From assembly GCF_041080655.1 (NCBI RefSeq), contig NZ_CP163525.1, forward strand, positions 6,262,001-6,326,000: DNA of 64,000 nucleotides. The letters are read 5' to 3'. This DNA is from Streptomyces sp. CG4 (GTDB lineage: Bacteria > Actinomycetota > Actinomycetes > Streptomycetales > Streptomycetaceae). The notes beneath the pieces were generated by a model. It was not told the origin of the DNA, searched no databases, and was given only the letters and a program-made list of their open reading frames with translations. Position numbers and translations under genes: made by a program. Shown here piece after piece: positions 1 to 9,360 of this stretch; within the stretch, counting starts at the first letter, position 1; the number at the start of each line of letters is the position of its first letter.

Positions 1-737
1 AGAAGGCCCCGATGCTGCGCGAACTGGCCGCGTTCGGCTGCGTGTTGTGGGAGCTCGACGCGGACACCCCGGCGTACGGACTGCGCGGGCGGCGCAGCCG
101 GGCGGGGCACCTCGTGGGTTTCTCCCGCAGGCTGTTGTGGCCGGGCTCCGGGCCGCGCGGCGGCAGGATCGGCAAGCGGCTGCTCGACCTGGTCCTGTCC
201 GGCGTGCTGCTGCTGCTCGCCGCACCGGTGCTCGGGGTGTGCGCGGCCGTGCTGCGGATCACCGAGGGGCCGGGCGTGGTGTTCCGGCAGGAGCGGATCG
301 GCAAGGACGGGCGGCAGTTCACGATGCTGAAGCTGCGCACCTTCCGGCCCGCCAGCGACCACGAGGCCGCGACCCGCTGGAGCGTGGCGGACGCGGAGGA
401 CATGAGCCGCTTCTGCCAATTCCTGCGCCGTACCTCGCTGGACGAGCTGCTGCAGCTGTGGAACGTCTTCCGCGGCGACATGAGCCTGGTCGGACCGCGG
501 CCCGAACGCACCTATTTCGTCACCAAGTTCAGCCAGACCCTGCCCGGCTACCCGGCGCGCCACCGGATGCCGACCGGCATGACCGGACTCGCCCAGATCA
601 ACGGTCTGCGCGGCGACACCTCGATCGAGGACCGGTGCCGCTTCGACAACGCCTACATCGACAACTGGTCGCTGTGGCAGGACATCTGCATCCTGACGCG
701 TACGGCGATGCTGTTCGTACGGCCCACGGGGAGCTGA
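1..737 (+). CDS. Exopolysaccharide sugar transferase, 5' truncated by window edge
   Basis: Polyprenyl-phosphate hexose-1-phosphate transferase of the bacterial sugar transferase (WbaP/WcaJ) family, expected to load the first sugar onto the membrane lipid carrier. A hydrophobic helix (about residues 57-80 from the first ATG at 12) is followed by family motifs GPGVVFRQERIGKDG, LRRTSLDELLQLWNV, DMSLVGPRPE and GMTGLAQINGLRGDT. The frame stays open to base 3 upstream of that ATG, and the usual N-terminal domain is missing, so the gene very likely begins outside the window. It ends 4 nt before the polymerase-like gene and heads a strongly overlapping polysaccharide operon. Confidence 0.88.
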   Translation, partial: KAPMLRELAAFGCVLWELDADTPAYGLRGRRSRAGHLVGFSRRLLWPGSGPRGGRIGKRLLDLVLSGVLLLLAAPVLGVCAAVLRITEGPGVVFRQERIGKDGRQFTMLKLRTFRPASDHEAATRWSVADAEDMSRFCQFLRRTSLDELLQLWNVFRGDMSLVGPRPERTYFVTKFSQTLPGYPARHRMPTGMTGLAQINGLRGDTSIEDRCRFDNAYIDNWSLWQDICILTRTAMLFVRPTGS

Positions 738-741
738 GCAG

Positions 742-2076
742 GTGAGCGCTCCCTCGACGGCCTCGCCTCCGCTGGTGCTGTCCCTGGCGCCGCCGGCATT
801 GCGCCGGCTCGCGCCGGTTCTGCCCGTCGTGGCGATCGTCGTCCTGCTGGGGCTGCCGGTGGCACCGGAGAGCAACGCCACCCCCGCCGACGCGATGTCG
901 GCGCTGGTCGTGCTGTGGGCCGTCGTCCACACCGTGCGGCAGGCGCGGCGCCCGCTGACGCGGACGGCCGCGCTCGTGCTCGGGCTGCCGGTCGTGGGCC
1001 TCGCCGTATCCGCGAGCGGGGCGATGACGCCCGCCGACGCCGTCACCGGACTGGCCCGCTATCTGCAGGTGTTCGTGCTCGTCCCGGTCGCCGTGGTGCT
1101 GCTGGTGCGGGACCGGCGCGACGCCCGGCTGGTGCTCTGGTCGCTGGTCGGCCTCGCGCTGTGGGAGGGCGGGGTCGGGGTGCACCAGTACCTCACCGGG
1201 ACCGGGGCCTCGTACCAGGGGGCCGAGATCCGGGCGGTGGGTACGTTCGGGCCGGCCGACGTGATGGGGATGGCCACCGCTGTGTCGCTCGGTCTGGTGG
1301 CCGCGGTCGGTATCGCCCTCGGGTCGGGGGCCCGGCGGCAGCGGCTCGTGGCGACCGCCTGTGCGCTGGCGCTGTTTCTGCCGCTCGTCGTGTCCTTCAG
1401 CCGGGGTTCCTGGATCGCCACGGCCGTGGCGTGCGGGGCGCAGCTGCTCACGGCCGGCCCACGACGTGCGGCGAAGACCTTCGCGGTCGGAGTCGCGGCC
1501 GTGGTGGTGCTGGTGGGCGGCGTCGGCGTGGGCGCGGCGGTACTGCAGGAACGGTTGACCAGCATCACGCGGATCGCCGACGCGCCGGACCAGTCGGTCG
1601 TGGACCGCTACAGCCTGTGGGCGGCGGCCACCGACATGTGGCGCGGGCACCCGATGACGGGCGTCGGGCTGAAGGCCTTTCCCGCGTACCGGGACGGGCA
1701 CGCCTCGGTCGCGCTGTCCTCGGGCAGCGACACGGACGCGGCGGGCTGGGGCTTTCGGCGGCGGCCCCTGCTCAGCCCGCACAACATGTATCTGCTGGTG
1801 CTCAGCGAGGAGGGCCTGCTGGGCGCGCTCACCGTGGTCGGCAGCTGGCTGGCCCTGCTGGTGTGCGCGACCAGGCGGCTGCGCCGGGCCGGGCGGGCCC
1901 GGGACTGCGCGGTCGCGGCCTGCGGGCTGCTGCTGTGGCAGTACGTGGATTACCTCTACGCCGACATCGGCGGACCCTCCACCGTGCTGACGGGCGTGTG
2001 CCTCGGCCTCGGCGCCTGGTGGGCGCTGGCCCGCGGGGCGACCACGACTCCGGCTGCGGAGGCGGGCGTGCGATGA
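742..2076 (+). CDS. O-antigen ligase/polymerase-like membrane protein
   Basis: A 444-residue polytopic membrane protein with about ten hydrophobic segments and a large extracytoplasmic loop (about residues 260-350) holding short motifs such as GVGLKAFP and SPHNMYL. These are typical of the Wzy/WaaL O-antigen ligase superfamily, which polymerises or transfers lipid-linked glycans. The start is a GTG. The stop overlaps the ATG of the MurJ-type gene (ATGA), indicating translational coupling. Context, between a priming transferase and a flippase, supports polymerisation of an exopolysaccharide repeat unit; the substrate is unknown. Confidence 0.82.
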   Translation: MSAPSTASPPLVLSLAPPALRRLAPVLPVVAIVVLLGLPVAPESNATPADAMSALVVLWAVVHTVRQARRPLTRTAALVLGLPVVGLAVSASGAMTPADAVTGLARYLQVFVLVPVAVVLLVRDRRDARLVLWSLVGLALWEGGVGVHQYLTGTGASYQGAEIRAVGTFGPADVMGMATAVSLGLVAAVGIALGSGARRQRLVATACALALFLPLVVSFSRGSWIATAVACGAQLLTAGPRRAAKTFAVGVAAVVVLVGGVGVGAAVLQERLTSITRIADAPDQSVVDRYSLWAAATDMWRGHPMTGVGLKAFPAYRDGHASVALSSGSDTDAAGWGFRRRPLLSPHNMYLLVLSEEGLLGALTVVGSWLALLVCATRRLRRAGRARDCAVAACGLLLWQYVDYLYADIGGPSTVLTGVCLGLGAWWALARGATTTPAAEAGVR

Positions 2077-4433
2077 GATCCCCATCCGCTGCGCCGAGAG
2101 GGACCGCCGATGACGAGCCCGGCGCGGAGGGCGGGCACCCGACCAAGGCCGACCAAGCCCCGACGACGACCGAGACGACCGAGACGACCGACACAGCCTC
2201 GGGCACAGCGGCGGCGGCTTCCCCGAACGCTTCCTCACCCACGCCCGGGACGACTGCCCCGGCTGCGACTTCGAGCGCCTCCCCGGACACTTCCTCGTCC
2301 GCTTCCCCCGGCACCTCCTCGTCCGCAGCCTCGACGACTTCCTCGGCCACGTCCTCGACCGCTTCCCCCGGCACTGCCTCGGCTGTTTCCTCCGGTGTTT
2401 CCTCCGGAGCCTCCTCAGGCGCTTCCGCGGTGGCGAGCTCGGCCGTTTCCCCCGGCGTTCCGGCGCCCGCGACCTTGGTCGATTCCCCGAGCGCGACCTC
2501 GGTCGTTTCCTCAGGTGCTTCTGCGGGGGCGGCCTCGGCCGTCTCCTCCGACGTTTCGTCAGGCGTTTCCCCGGGCGCGACCTTGGTCGTTTCCTCGGAC
2601 GGCTCCTCGGGCGCCTGCCCGGTCGTTGACGCGAGCGCGTCCTTGCCCGTTTCCCCCGGCGCTGCCCCGGCCTCTTCCTCCGGCGCTTCCCCGAGCGCGC
2701 CCTCGATCGCTCCCCCCGCCCCTTCCCCGGGCTCCACCGCAACCGCCTCCCCCGTCCCTTCCCCCGTCCCTTCCCCCGTCCCTTCCCCCGTCCCTTCCTC
2801 CGGTCCCGCCTCACCCCCTGCCCCCGGCGCGTCCCCGCACCCTTCTTCCGGTGGTTTTCTCGCGCGGGCGACTCTCGTCACGGCCGTGCTGTCCGTTGCC
2901 GGGGCCTTGCTCGGGCTTGGGCGGGATCAGGCGCTTGCGCGGCTGTTCGGGGCCGGGGTGGCCACCGATGCGTTTCTGGTGGCGTGGACCGTCCCGGAGA
3001 TGGCGGCGACGCTGCTGATCGAGGACGGGATGGCGTTCCTGCTGGTGCCCGCGTTCAGCGGGGCGTTGGCGCGGCGGGCGGGCGGGCGCGGGTCCCCGGA
3101 TCCGGTGCGCGCGCTGGTCGCCGCCTCGCTGCCCCGGCTGAGTCTCGCCTTCGCCGCCGTGGCCGCCGTACTCGTGGCCGGGGCGCCGCTGCTGGTCGGC
3201 GTCCTCGCGCCCGGCCTGCCGCACCCCGCCCTCGCCATCGCCTGCACCCGGCTGACCGCGACCTGCGTGCTGACCTTCGGGCTGGCCGGGTACTGCAGTT
3301 CCGCACTCCGGGCCCACCGCTCCTACCTCGCCCCGGCGACGATCTACGTCGCCTACAACACCACGATCATCGCCACGATGTTCGCCCTCGGCGCGCACTG
3401 GGGCGTACGGTCCGCCGCCCTCGGCGTGGCCCTCGGCGGCTGCCTCATGGGCGCCGTGCAGGCGCCGTCGCTGTGGCGGCGGATCGCCAAGTGCCCCGAC
3501 CAGCCCGCCGCCGCGTTCCGCCGGGACGGCGAGCAGTCGCTCACTCCCGCCCCCGCTCTGGTCCTCGCGGTCCTGCTCTTCGCCCTGTGCCGTCAGTCGC
3601 AGGTCCTCATCGAGCGCCATTTCGCCTCCCTGCTGCCCGCCGGTGCCATCTCGCACCTCAACTACGCGCAGAAGATCGGCCAGTTGCCGATGTCCGTGGC
3701 GCTGATGCTGTGCGTCGTCACCTTCCCGGTGCTGGCGCGGGCCATGGCCGATGGCGACACAGTGCGGGCCCGGGACCGGATCGAGCGGGATCTGGTGATG
3801 GTGACCGGCATCGTGCTGCTGGGGGCCGCGGTCATCTCGGTGTGTGCTCCGCAGATCGTCCAAGTCCTCTTCCAGCGCGGCGCCTTCACCGCGCAGGACA
3901 CCGCCGCGACCGCCACCGTCCTGCGGGTGTACACGCTCGGGCTGCTCGGCCACACGCTGGTGGGCGCGCTGGTCCGGTCGTACTTCTCGGCGGGCCGCAC
4001 CACCTGGTACCCCACGGGCGTGATGGCCGTGGGCATGGTCGCCACCGCCGTCATCAGCGCGTGCACCGTGGGGACCTGGGGTGCGTCCGGCATCGCCGCG
4101 GCCAACTCGGTCGGCATCACCGTGACCGCGCTGCTCCTGCTGCGTGGGCTGGGCGGCCGCAGCGTCGCCGTGCGGATCCGGCGCGTCGGGGCCGAACTGG
4201 CCATGACGGTGGACGCGGCGCTGGGTGCGGCCGGCACCGGCTACCTCTGCACGCTGCCGTTCGCCTCGCCCCTGGCCGGCCTCGCCGCCGGCTGCCTGGG
4301 CGTCACCGCGGTCTATCTGCCGCTGGTCTGGCTCCTCGACGTGGCCGGAGCCCGCTCACTGACGCCCGCGGCACTCCGCACCCTCCGAACCCTCCGACGG
4401 TTCCCGACGCGAAGGAAGAGCCGTGGTCGTTGA
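2073..4433 (+). CDS. MurJ/MviN-family lipid flippase with Ser/Ala/Pro-rich N-terminal extension
   Basis: The protein is 786 residues. From about residue 259 it is a MurJ/MviN-type polytopic flippase, including the N-terminal signature FLARATLVTAVLSVAGALLG and multiple helices to the C-terminus. Residues 25-255 are low complexity, dominated by Ser, Ala, Pro, Gly, Val and Thr, and end in four tandem PVPS units encoded by a 12-bp DNA repeat near 2751-2798. The ATG at 2073 overlaps the previous stop and keeps the extension in frame. Given the operon, it probably flips the exopolysaccharide lipid-linked unit rather than lipid II. A later internal start is the main alternative. Confidence 0.83.
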   Translation: MRSPSAAPRGTADDEPGAEGGHPTKADQAPTTTETTETTDTASGTAAAASPNASSPTPGTTAPAATSSASPDTSSSASPGTSSSAASTTSSATSSTASPGTASAVSSGVSSGASSGASAVASSAVSPGVPAPATLVDSPSATSVVSSGASAGAASAVSSDVSSGVSPGATLVVSSDGSSGACPVVDASASLPVSPGAAPASSSGASPSAPSIAPPAPSPGSTATASPVPSPVPSPVPSPVPSSGPASPPAPGASPHPSSGGFLARATLVTAVLSVAGALLGLGRDQALARLFGAGVATDAFLVAWTVPEMAATLLIEDGMAFLLVPAFSGALARRAGGRGSPDPVRALVAASLPRLSLAFAAVAAVLVAGAPLLVGVLAPGLPHPALAIACTRLTATCVLTFGLAGYCSSALRAHRSYLAPATIYVAYNTTIIATMFALGAHWGVRSAALGVALGGCLMGAVQAPSLWRRIAKCPDQPAAAFRRDGEQSLTPAPALVLAVLLFALCRQSQVLIERHFASLLPAGAISHLNYAQKIGQLPMSVALMLCVVTFPVLARAMADGDTVRARDRIERDLVMVTGIVLLGAAVISVCAPQIVQVLFQRGAFTAQDTAATATVLRVYTLGLLGHTLVGALVRSYFSAGRTTWYPTGVMAVGMVATAVISACTVGTWGASGIAAANSVGITVTALLLLRGLGGRSVAVRIRRVGAELAMTVDAALGAAGTGYLCTLPFASPLAGLAAGCLGVTAVYLPLVWLLDVAGARSLTPAALRTLRTLRRFPTRRKSRGR

Positions 4434-5211
4434 CGCTTCCGAAGCTCACCGTGCGGCCGGGCAGAAGGCCCCTGGCATAGGGGGACGGTCCCGGCGGGGG
4501 CCCGCCGCCTGGGTGGCCATGTACCACTCCGTCTCGGACTCCTGGGACGACCCGTTCAACATCACCGTCCCCGCCTCCCGCCTCGCCCGCCAGCTCGCCT
4601 GGCTGCGCGGCCGCGGCCTGCGCGGGGTGAGCGTGCGTGACCTGCTGGCCGCCCGCGCCCAGGGACAGGAGCGCGGGCTGGTCGGGCTCACCTTCGACGA
4701 CGGGTACGCGGACTTCGTCACCTGCGCGCTGCCCGTGCTGCGCCGCTGGCACTGCGGGGCCACCGTGTTCGTGGTGGCCGGGCGGCTCGGCGGCGAGAAC
4801 GACTGGGAGCTGTCCGGCCCGCGCAAGCGGCTGCTCGGCGCGGACGACATCCGGCAGCTGGTGGCCCTGGGCATCGAGGTCGCCTCGCACGGCCTCACCC
4901 ACTCCGACCTCACCCGGCTCCCGGACGACGTGCTGCACGCGGAGGTGCACGGCAGCCGCGCCCTGCTCGCCGAGCTGGCCGGCCAGGACATCCGCGGCTT
5001 CTGCTACCCGTACGGCCGGCTCGACGCGCGGGTCGGCGCCGCTGTGCACGCCGCCGGCTACCGCTACGCCTGCGCCGTCGCACCGGGCCCCGAGAACGCC
5101 GGCGACCTGGCGCTGCCCCGTATCCACATCGGACGGGCCGACACCGGGGTGCGGCTCGAAGTGAAGCGGCGACTGGCGCGCCCCTGGGGACGTGCCGTGG
5201 AGGCCTCATGA
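4423..5211 (+). CDS. NodB-type polysaccharide deacetylase
   Basis: A carbohydrate esterase 4 (NodB homology) protein of 262 residues. It shows the metal and catalytic Asp motif TFDDGYADF (about residues 89-97), the metal-binding histidines in ASHGLTHSDL, and FCYPYGRLD downstream, in normal CE4 order. It would remove N- or O-acetyl groups from the exported polysaccharide or a cell-wall glycan. There is no clear signal peptide. The GTG start overlaps the flippase stop and follows a GAAGGAAG ribosome-binding site. It is joined by an ATGA overlap to the following glycosyltransferase gene. Confidence 0.88.
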   Translation: MVVDASEAHRAAGQKAPGIGGRSRRGPAAWVAMYHSVSDSWDDPFNITVPASRLARQLAWLRGRGLRGVSVRDLLAARAQGQERGLVGLTFDDGYADFVTCALPVLRRWHCGATVFVVAGRLGGENDWELSGPRKRLLGADDIRQLVALGIEVASHGLTHSDLTRLPDDVLHAEVHGSRALLAELAGQDIRGFCYPYGRLDARVGAAVHAAGYRYACAVAPGPENAGDLALPRIHIGRADTGVRLEVKRRLARPWGRAVEAS

Positions 5212-6350
5212 GAGTGCTGCACATCATCACCGGCCTTGAGGCGGGCGGCGCCGAGCAGCAACTGCGCCTGCTGCTGCGCCATCTGCCCACGCGGTGCGAC
5301 GTGCTGACCCTGACCCGGCCCGGACAGGTCGCCGACGGGCTGGTCGCCGACGGCGTCCGCGTCACCGACCTCGGCATGGGCGGCAACCGGGACGTCGCCG
5401 CCCTGTTCCGCCTGGCCGGGCACATCCGCGCCGGCCGCTACGACCTGGTGCACACCCATCTGTACCGGGCCTGCGTGTACGGCCGGATCGCGGCCCGCCT
5501 CGCGGGCGTACGGGCCGTGGTGGCCACCGAACACTCCCTGGGCGCACGGCAGTTGGAGGGCCGGACCCTGAACGCGGGCATCCGGGCCCTGTACCTGGCC
5601 ACCGAACGCCTCGGCCGGGTCACCGTCGCCGTGTCCCCGACGGTGGCCGGGCTGCTGCGCGGCTGGGGCGTGCCCGACCGGCGCGTCCGCATCGTTCCGA
5701 ACGGCATCGACGCCTGTCGTTTCCGCTTCGACGAGGTGCGCCGCAAGGAGGTGCGCGCGTTCTACGCACTGCCGGAGGACGCGTATGTGGTGGGCTGCGT
5801 CGGCCGGCTCGTCCCCACCAAGCGTTTCGAGGTCGCCGTACGCGCGCTGGCGCTGCTGCCCGCGGACGTACGGCTGCTGCTGATCGGGGCGGGGCCCCAG
5901 GAGCGGACGCTGCTCCGCGTCGCGCGGGAACTGGAGATCGCGGACCGGATCCTGCTGACCGGCGAGCTTCCCTATGTGCCGGATCCGCGCCATGCCACAC
6001 CCGACCTGCCCGCGGTGCTGAGCGCGTTGGACGTGCTCGTCGCGCCCGCCCTGGAAGAGACGTTCGGCCTGGCCGTGCTGGAGGCACTCGCGGCCGGCCT
6101 CCCCGTCCTGTACACGTGCGCCCCCGCGCTCGCCGACCTGCCCCCCGAAGCGGCTCCGCGCGCCCGGCAGGTCATCGGCGAGGCCGAGGCGTACGCACGG
6201 GAACTGCTGCGGCTGCACGCGGCAGGGCCCGGTGAACGAGACGTCCCGGACGCCGTGCGGCACTACAGCATCGAGCACACCGCCCGGCAGCTGATGGACG
6301 TGTACACGACCGTCCTGTCCGGTCACGACCTGGAAGTGAGTTCCCGATGA
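5208..6350 (+). CDS. Family 4 glycosyltransferase
   Basis: A GT4 (GT-B fold) retaining glycosyltransferase of 380 residues. The N-terminal half opens with HIITGLEAGGAEQQLRLLL and has the acceptor-side sequence HTHLYRACVYGRIAARLAG. The C-terminal half has GCVGRLVPTKRFEVAVRA and the donor-binding E-x7-E segment in ALEETFGLAVLEALAAGLPV. The ATG at 5208 overlaps the deacetylase stop. It should add one sugar of the repeat unit on the cytoplasmic face; donor and acceptor cannot be read from sequence. Confidence 0.9.
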   Translation: MRVLHIITGLEAGGAEQQLRLLLRHLPTRCDVLTLTRPGQVADGLVADGVRVTDLGMGGNRDVAALFRLAGHIRAGRYDLVHTHLYRACVYGRIAARLAGVRAVVATEHSLGARQLEGRTLNAGIRALYLATERLGRVTVAVSPTVAGLLRGWGVPDRRVRIVPNGIDACRFRFDEVRRKEVRAFYALPEDAYVVGCVGRLVPTKRFEVAVRALALLPADVRLLLIGAGPQERTLLRVARELEIADRILLTGELPYVPDPRHATPDLPAVLSALDVLVAPALEETFGLAVLEALAAGLPVLYTCAPALADLPPEAAPRARQVIGEAEAYARELLRLHAAGPGERDVPDAVRHYSIEHTARQLMDVYTTVLSGHDLEVSSR

Positions 6351-7189
6351 CCGATCGCCCCCACCTGCCCGTACGACTGCTGCGCCCGGTCCTCGACCGG
6401 GCGGAACGGCTGCTCCGCCCGGCCTTCGCGCACACGGCGCGGCTGCTGCGCTCGGCCTGCACGCTCGCAGCGCGCCTGCTGCGCTCGACCTTTGTGTTCG
6501 TGGCCCGACAACTGCGCTCGGCCTGCGCGTTCGTGGCGCGTCTGCTGCGCTCGCTCTTCGCGTTCCTGGCCCGGCTGCTGATGCGCTGGGCGACGGTGAT
6601 CCCCGCCTGTGCCCTCCTCGGCGCCGCGGCCGGCGCCACCTACGGCGAGATGAAGCCGCCGCAGTACTCGGCCACGAGCTACGTCATCGCCGTACCGGCC
6701 GAGAAGTCGAGGTCCGATCCGGCGATGGCACTGGGATTCGCGCAGGCGTACGGCCGGGTCGCGACGCAGCTCGCCGTGCTGGGGGAGGCGCAGCAGACGG
6801 CCCGGGTGCCGGCGGCGAAGCTGCGCAGGAGCGTGCGGGCCGAGACCTCGCCCGACGCGCCGATGATCGCGATCACCGCGGTCTCCCGGCGCCCCGCCCG
6901 CGCCGCCGACATCGCCAACGCGGTGTCCGGGGAGCTCACCAAGCAGGCCAACAAGACCAAGAAGGCCACCGGCATCACCCTCACGCGCCTGTCGCGCGCC
7001 CTCGAACCCACCGAGCCGTCCTCCGCGTCCCCGGCGCTGACCACGCTGGTGGGCGCGTGCGCCGGAGGCCTGCTGGGCGGCCTCGCCCTGCTGGTCCGGC
7101 CGCGGCGGGCGACGCCGGACGGGGACACCGGGCGGGCCCAACTGCCCGGCCCGGCAGCCGCCGTCGACCTCGCCCAGGAGGTGCGGTGA
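6347..7189 (+). CDS. Wzz-like polysaccharide co-polymerase without kinase domain
   Basis: A 280-residue protein with two membrane helices, WATVIPACALLGAAAGATYG (near residues 83-102) and TTLVGACAGGLLGGLALLV near residue 240. They flank an extracytoplasmic segment, the layout of chain-length determinants (Wzz/PCP). No Walker-A tyrosine kinase domain follows. Unusually, residues 20-80 consist of about five copies of an 11-residue unit of the form ARLLRSxxxxV, predicted to be a long amphipathic helix. ATGA overlap with the upstream gene and GTGA overlap with the downstream gene place it inside the operon; it probably governs chain length or export. Confidence 0.68.
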   Translation: MTDRPHLPVRLLRPVLDRAERLLRPAFAHTARLLRSACTLAARLLRSTFVFVARQLRSACAFVARLLRSLFAFLARLLMRWATVIPACALLGAAAGATYGEMKPPQYSATSYVIAVPAEKSRSDPAMALGFAQAYGRVATQLAVLGEAQQTARVPAAKLRRSVRAETSPDAPMIAITAVSRRPARAADIANAVSGELTKQANKTKKATGITLTRLSRALEPTEPSSASPALTTLVGACAGGLLGGLALLVRPRRATPDGDTGRAQLPGPAAAVDLAQEVR

Positions 7190-8325
7190 CCACGGTGGCC
7201 GACCGTGCGCTGCCGGTGGATTCGGTGGAGGTCTGCACCGACGACCGGGTGTTCGCGGGGCTGGCCGAGGAGTGGGGACGCCTGCACCGGGCCTGCCCGT
7301 CGGCGACGCCGTTCCAGAGCCACGCCTGGCTGCACTCGTGGTGGCAGTCGTACGGCACCCCGGGCGGGCTGCGGCTCGTCCTGGTGCGCCATCGCGGTGA
7401 ACTGGTGGGCGCCGCGCCGCTGATGCGCGTCTCCCGCCCGTGGCCGACGCTGGTGCCGATCGGCGGCGCCATCACCGACTTCGGCGATGTGCTCCTCGAC
7501 GAGACGGCGGACACCCGGGGCACCCGCGCGCTGACCGACGCCCTGGCCGAACTGGCCCGCACCGCACTGATCGACTTCCGTGAGGTGCGGCCGGGCGGCG
7601 CGGCGCAGCGGATCTACCTCGGCTGGCGCGGCCCACGGCACCGGCTGCCCGACTCCGCGTGCCTGGAGTTGCCCGTCCTGCCCATGGACCAGCTGATCAG
7701 ACGGCTGCCGTCGGCACGCGCCCAGCGCATCCGCAACAAGGTGAACAAGCTCACCCGGCTCGGCGTGCACTGGCGCGTCGTGGGCCACGACGAGACCGAG
7801 AGCGCGCTGCGCCGGCTCCTCGCCCTGCACCGGCTGCAGTGGCAGGACCGCAAGGTGGCGCCGGAACACCTCCGCCCGCGGTTCCTGGAGCACCTGATCC
7901 GCTCGGCGGGCCCGATGGTGCGGTCCGGCGAGGCGGTGATCAAGGAGTACCTCCTCGACGGCGAGGTGGTCGGGGTCGAACTGACGCTGCTGTCGAGGAC
8001 ATGGGCGGGCATCTATCTGTACGGCGTCCACCCGCAGCTGCGTGAGCGCCGGACCGATGTGGCGACGATGCTGCTGCGCGCCGCCACCGAGCAACTCGCC
8101 GCCGACGGCGAACGCCAGGTCCTGAGCCTGCTGCGGGGCGACGAGCCGTACAAGTACCGCTGGGCCCCCGAGACGGTCGTCAACGAGCGTCTGCTGCTGG
8201 CGCGCAGGCGCACCGCACCGCTGCTGGCGGCCGCCGTCGGGGGCGCCGCCGCACGTCGCCGGGCCAAGCAGGTGCTGCGGCGGCCCGCCTCCGGATTCGG
8301 CGCGCAGGGGACGAACTCACCGTAA
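7186..8325 (+). CDS. FemAB/GNAT-fold acyltransferase (CelD/BcsL-like)
   Basis: A 379-residue protein resembling the CelD/BcsL GNAT-like group. It has FQSHAWLHSWWQSYG near the N-terminus and a C-terminal acetyltransferase half containing VGVELTLLSRTWAGIYLYGV and SLLRGDEPYKYRWAPE, both typical of the group. Such proteins occur in bacterial exopolysaccharide loci and probably acylate a sugar or lipid intermediate. The GTG at 7186 overlaps the upstream stop (GTGA), which makes it the preferred start over longer in-frame readings. Exact chemistry is unknown. Confidence 0.75.
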   Translation: MTTVADRALPVDSVEVCTDDRVFAGLAEEWGRLHRACPSATPFQSHAWLHSWWQSYGTPGGLRLVLVRHRGELVGAAPLMRVSRPWPTLVPIGGAITDFGDVLLDETADTRGTRALTDALAELARTALIDFREVRPGGAAQRIYLGWRGPRHRLPDSACLELPVLPMDQLIRRLPSARAQRIRNKVNKLTRLGVHWRVVGHDETESALRRLLALHRLQWQDRKVAPEHLRPRFLEHLIRSAGPMVRSGEAVIKEYLLDGEVVGVELTLLSRTWAGIYLYGVHPQLRERRTDVATMLLRAATEQLAADGERQVLSLLRGDEPYKYRWAPETVVNERLLLARRRTAPLLAAAVGGAAARRRAKQVLRRPASGFGAQGTNSP

Positions 8326-8358
8326 ACGCAAGTAAATGGGATGAAGGGAGCGAACGAC

Positions 8359-9321
8359 ATGACAGTCTTTCGGGCCGAGTGTGCCCAGGACGAGCGGGTG
8401 GACGCGGGCACGGCGGACGACACACCCGATCTGCGGTGCCCCGCGTGCGTGGGAGTGGGAAAGCCGCTGCGCCTGGTCGTCGAGGACCGGTACCGGCTGG
8501 TCCGCTGCCGTCAGTGCCGCACGGAGTACTTCCGCGCCGACCCGCTGCTCGCCGACCGCGACCGCGAGGCACCGGTCAGCGCGTACTGGGAGCAGTACAA
8601 ATTCGGCCTGTACGCGAGTGACGACGTCCGGCGCGGCTACGAACAGCGCTACGAGAAGACGCTCGACCAGGTGGAGGGGCTGACCGGGGACATCGGCACG
8701 GTGCTGGATGTCGGTTGCGGCATCGGGAACTTCGTGAGCTTCGCCCAGACCCGCTGTGCCCGTGCCTACGGCGTCGACGCGGACCCCGACGCCGTGGACA
8801 TGGCGCGCTCCCGCGGACTGCGGGTCGGGCTGAGCGACGAGCTGGACGCGCTGCTGCCCGACGGCACGGCGGACGCGGTCACGCTGTGGGACGTGATCGA
8901 GCATCTCTACGACCCGCTGCCCGTGCTGAGCCGGGCCCTGCGCAAACTCCGCCCCGGAGGCACGGTGGTCTTCGAGACGCCGGACGCGTCGTTCCCGGTG
9001 CGTCCGCTCGTGCTGGCGGCCCATGCCGCGAGCCGGGGCCGGCTCGATCTGACGGGGCATCTGTACTACTGGGAGCACAAGATCTACTTCACGGAGACCG
9101 GCATGCGGGCCATCCTGAGCCGGCTGGACTGTGAGGTGATCGCGGTGGAACGCCCGACCTCTCCCCGGGCGAAGATGCAGGAGATCTTCACGCACTACGC
9201 GGACGCCTCGTGGCAGAGCCGCGTCCTGGCCCGCGCCTGGCCCCGGTTCGAAGGCCTGTGCCGCCGTGCCGGGCGCGGGAACAAGCTCATCGTCATCGCC
9301 CGGTACGCGGGCGGTCGTTGA
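8359..9321 (+). CDS. Zinc-ribbon class I SAM-dependent methyltransferase
   Basis: A 320-residue methyltransferase. The N-terminus carries two Cys pairs (CPAC and CRQC, about residues 26-54) suggesting a zinc ribbon. The SAM-binding motif I is VLDVGCGIGNFVSFA, followed by GVDADPDAVDMA and the post-motif LWDVIEHLYDPL, typical of the Methyltransf_23 group of glycan and metabolite methyltransferases. The ATG at 8359 has a good AGGGAG site 9 nt upstream; the in-frame ATG at 8341 lies before that site. It ends the polysaccharide operon and may cap or decorate the chain. Confidence 0.84.
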   Translation: MTVFRAECAQDERVDAGTADDTPDLRCPACVGVGKPLRLVVEDRYRLVRCRQCRTEYFRADPLLADRDREAPVSAYWEQYKFGLYASDDVRRGYEQRYEKTLDQVEGLTGDIGTVLDVGCGIGNFVSFAQTRCARAYGVDADPDAVDMARSRGLRVGLSDELDALLPDGTADAVTLWDVIEHLYDPLPVLSRALRKLRPGGTVVFETPDASFPVRPLVLAAHAASRGRLDLTGHLYYWEHKIYFTETGMRAILSRLDCEVIAVERPTSPRAKMQEIFTHYADASWQSRVLARAWPRFEGLCRRAGRGNKLIVIARYAGGR

Positions 9322-9328
9322 GACCACC

Positions 9329-9360
9329 GGTGACCGTGGGGAGGGCGGTGCACGGTCACC
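9329..9360. terminator. Hairpin between convergent genes
   Basis: The perfect 9-bp inverted repeat GGTGACCGT/ACGGTCACC lies between the methyltransferase stop and the 3' end of the opposing glycosidase gene and overlaps the latter's stop codon. It could end transcription in both directions. No clear T tract is present. Confidence 0.5.

Noticed and set aside
598..2881. Long minus-strand frames (up to 738 aa) opposite the polymerase and flippase genes
   Set aside because: Arg/Pro- or Glu-rich shadow composition created by the repetitive Ser/Ala coding strand; they oppose a clear operon.
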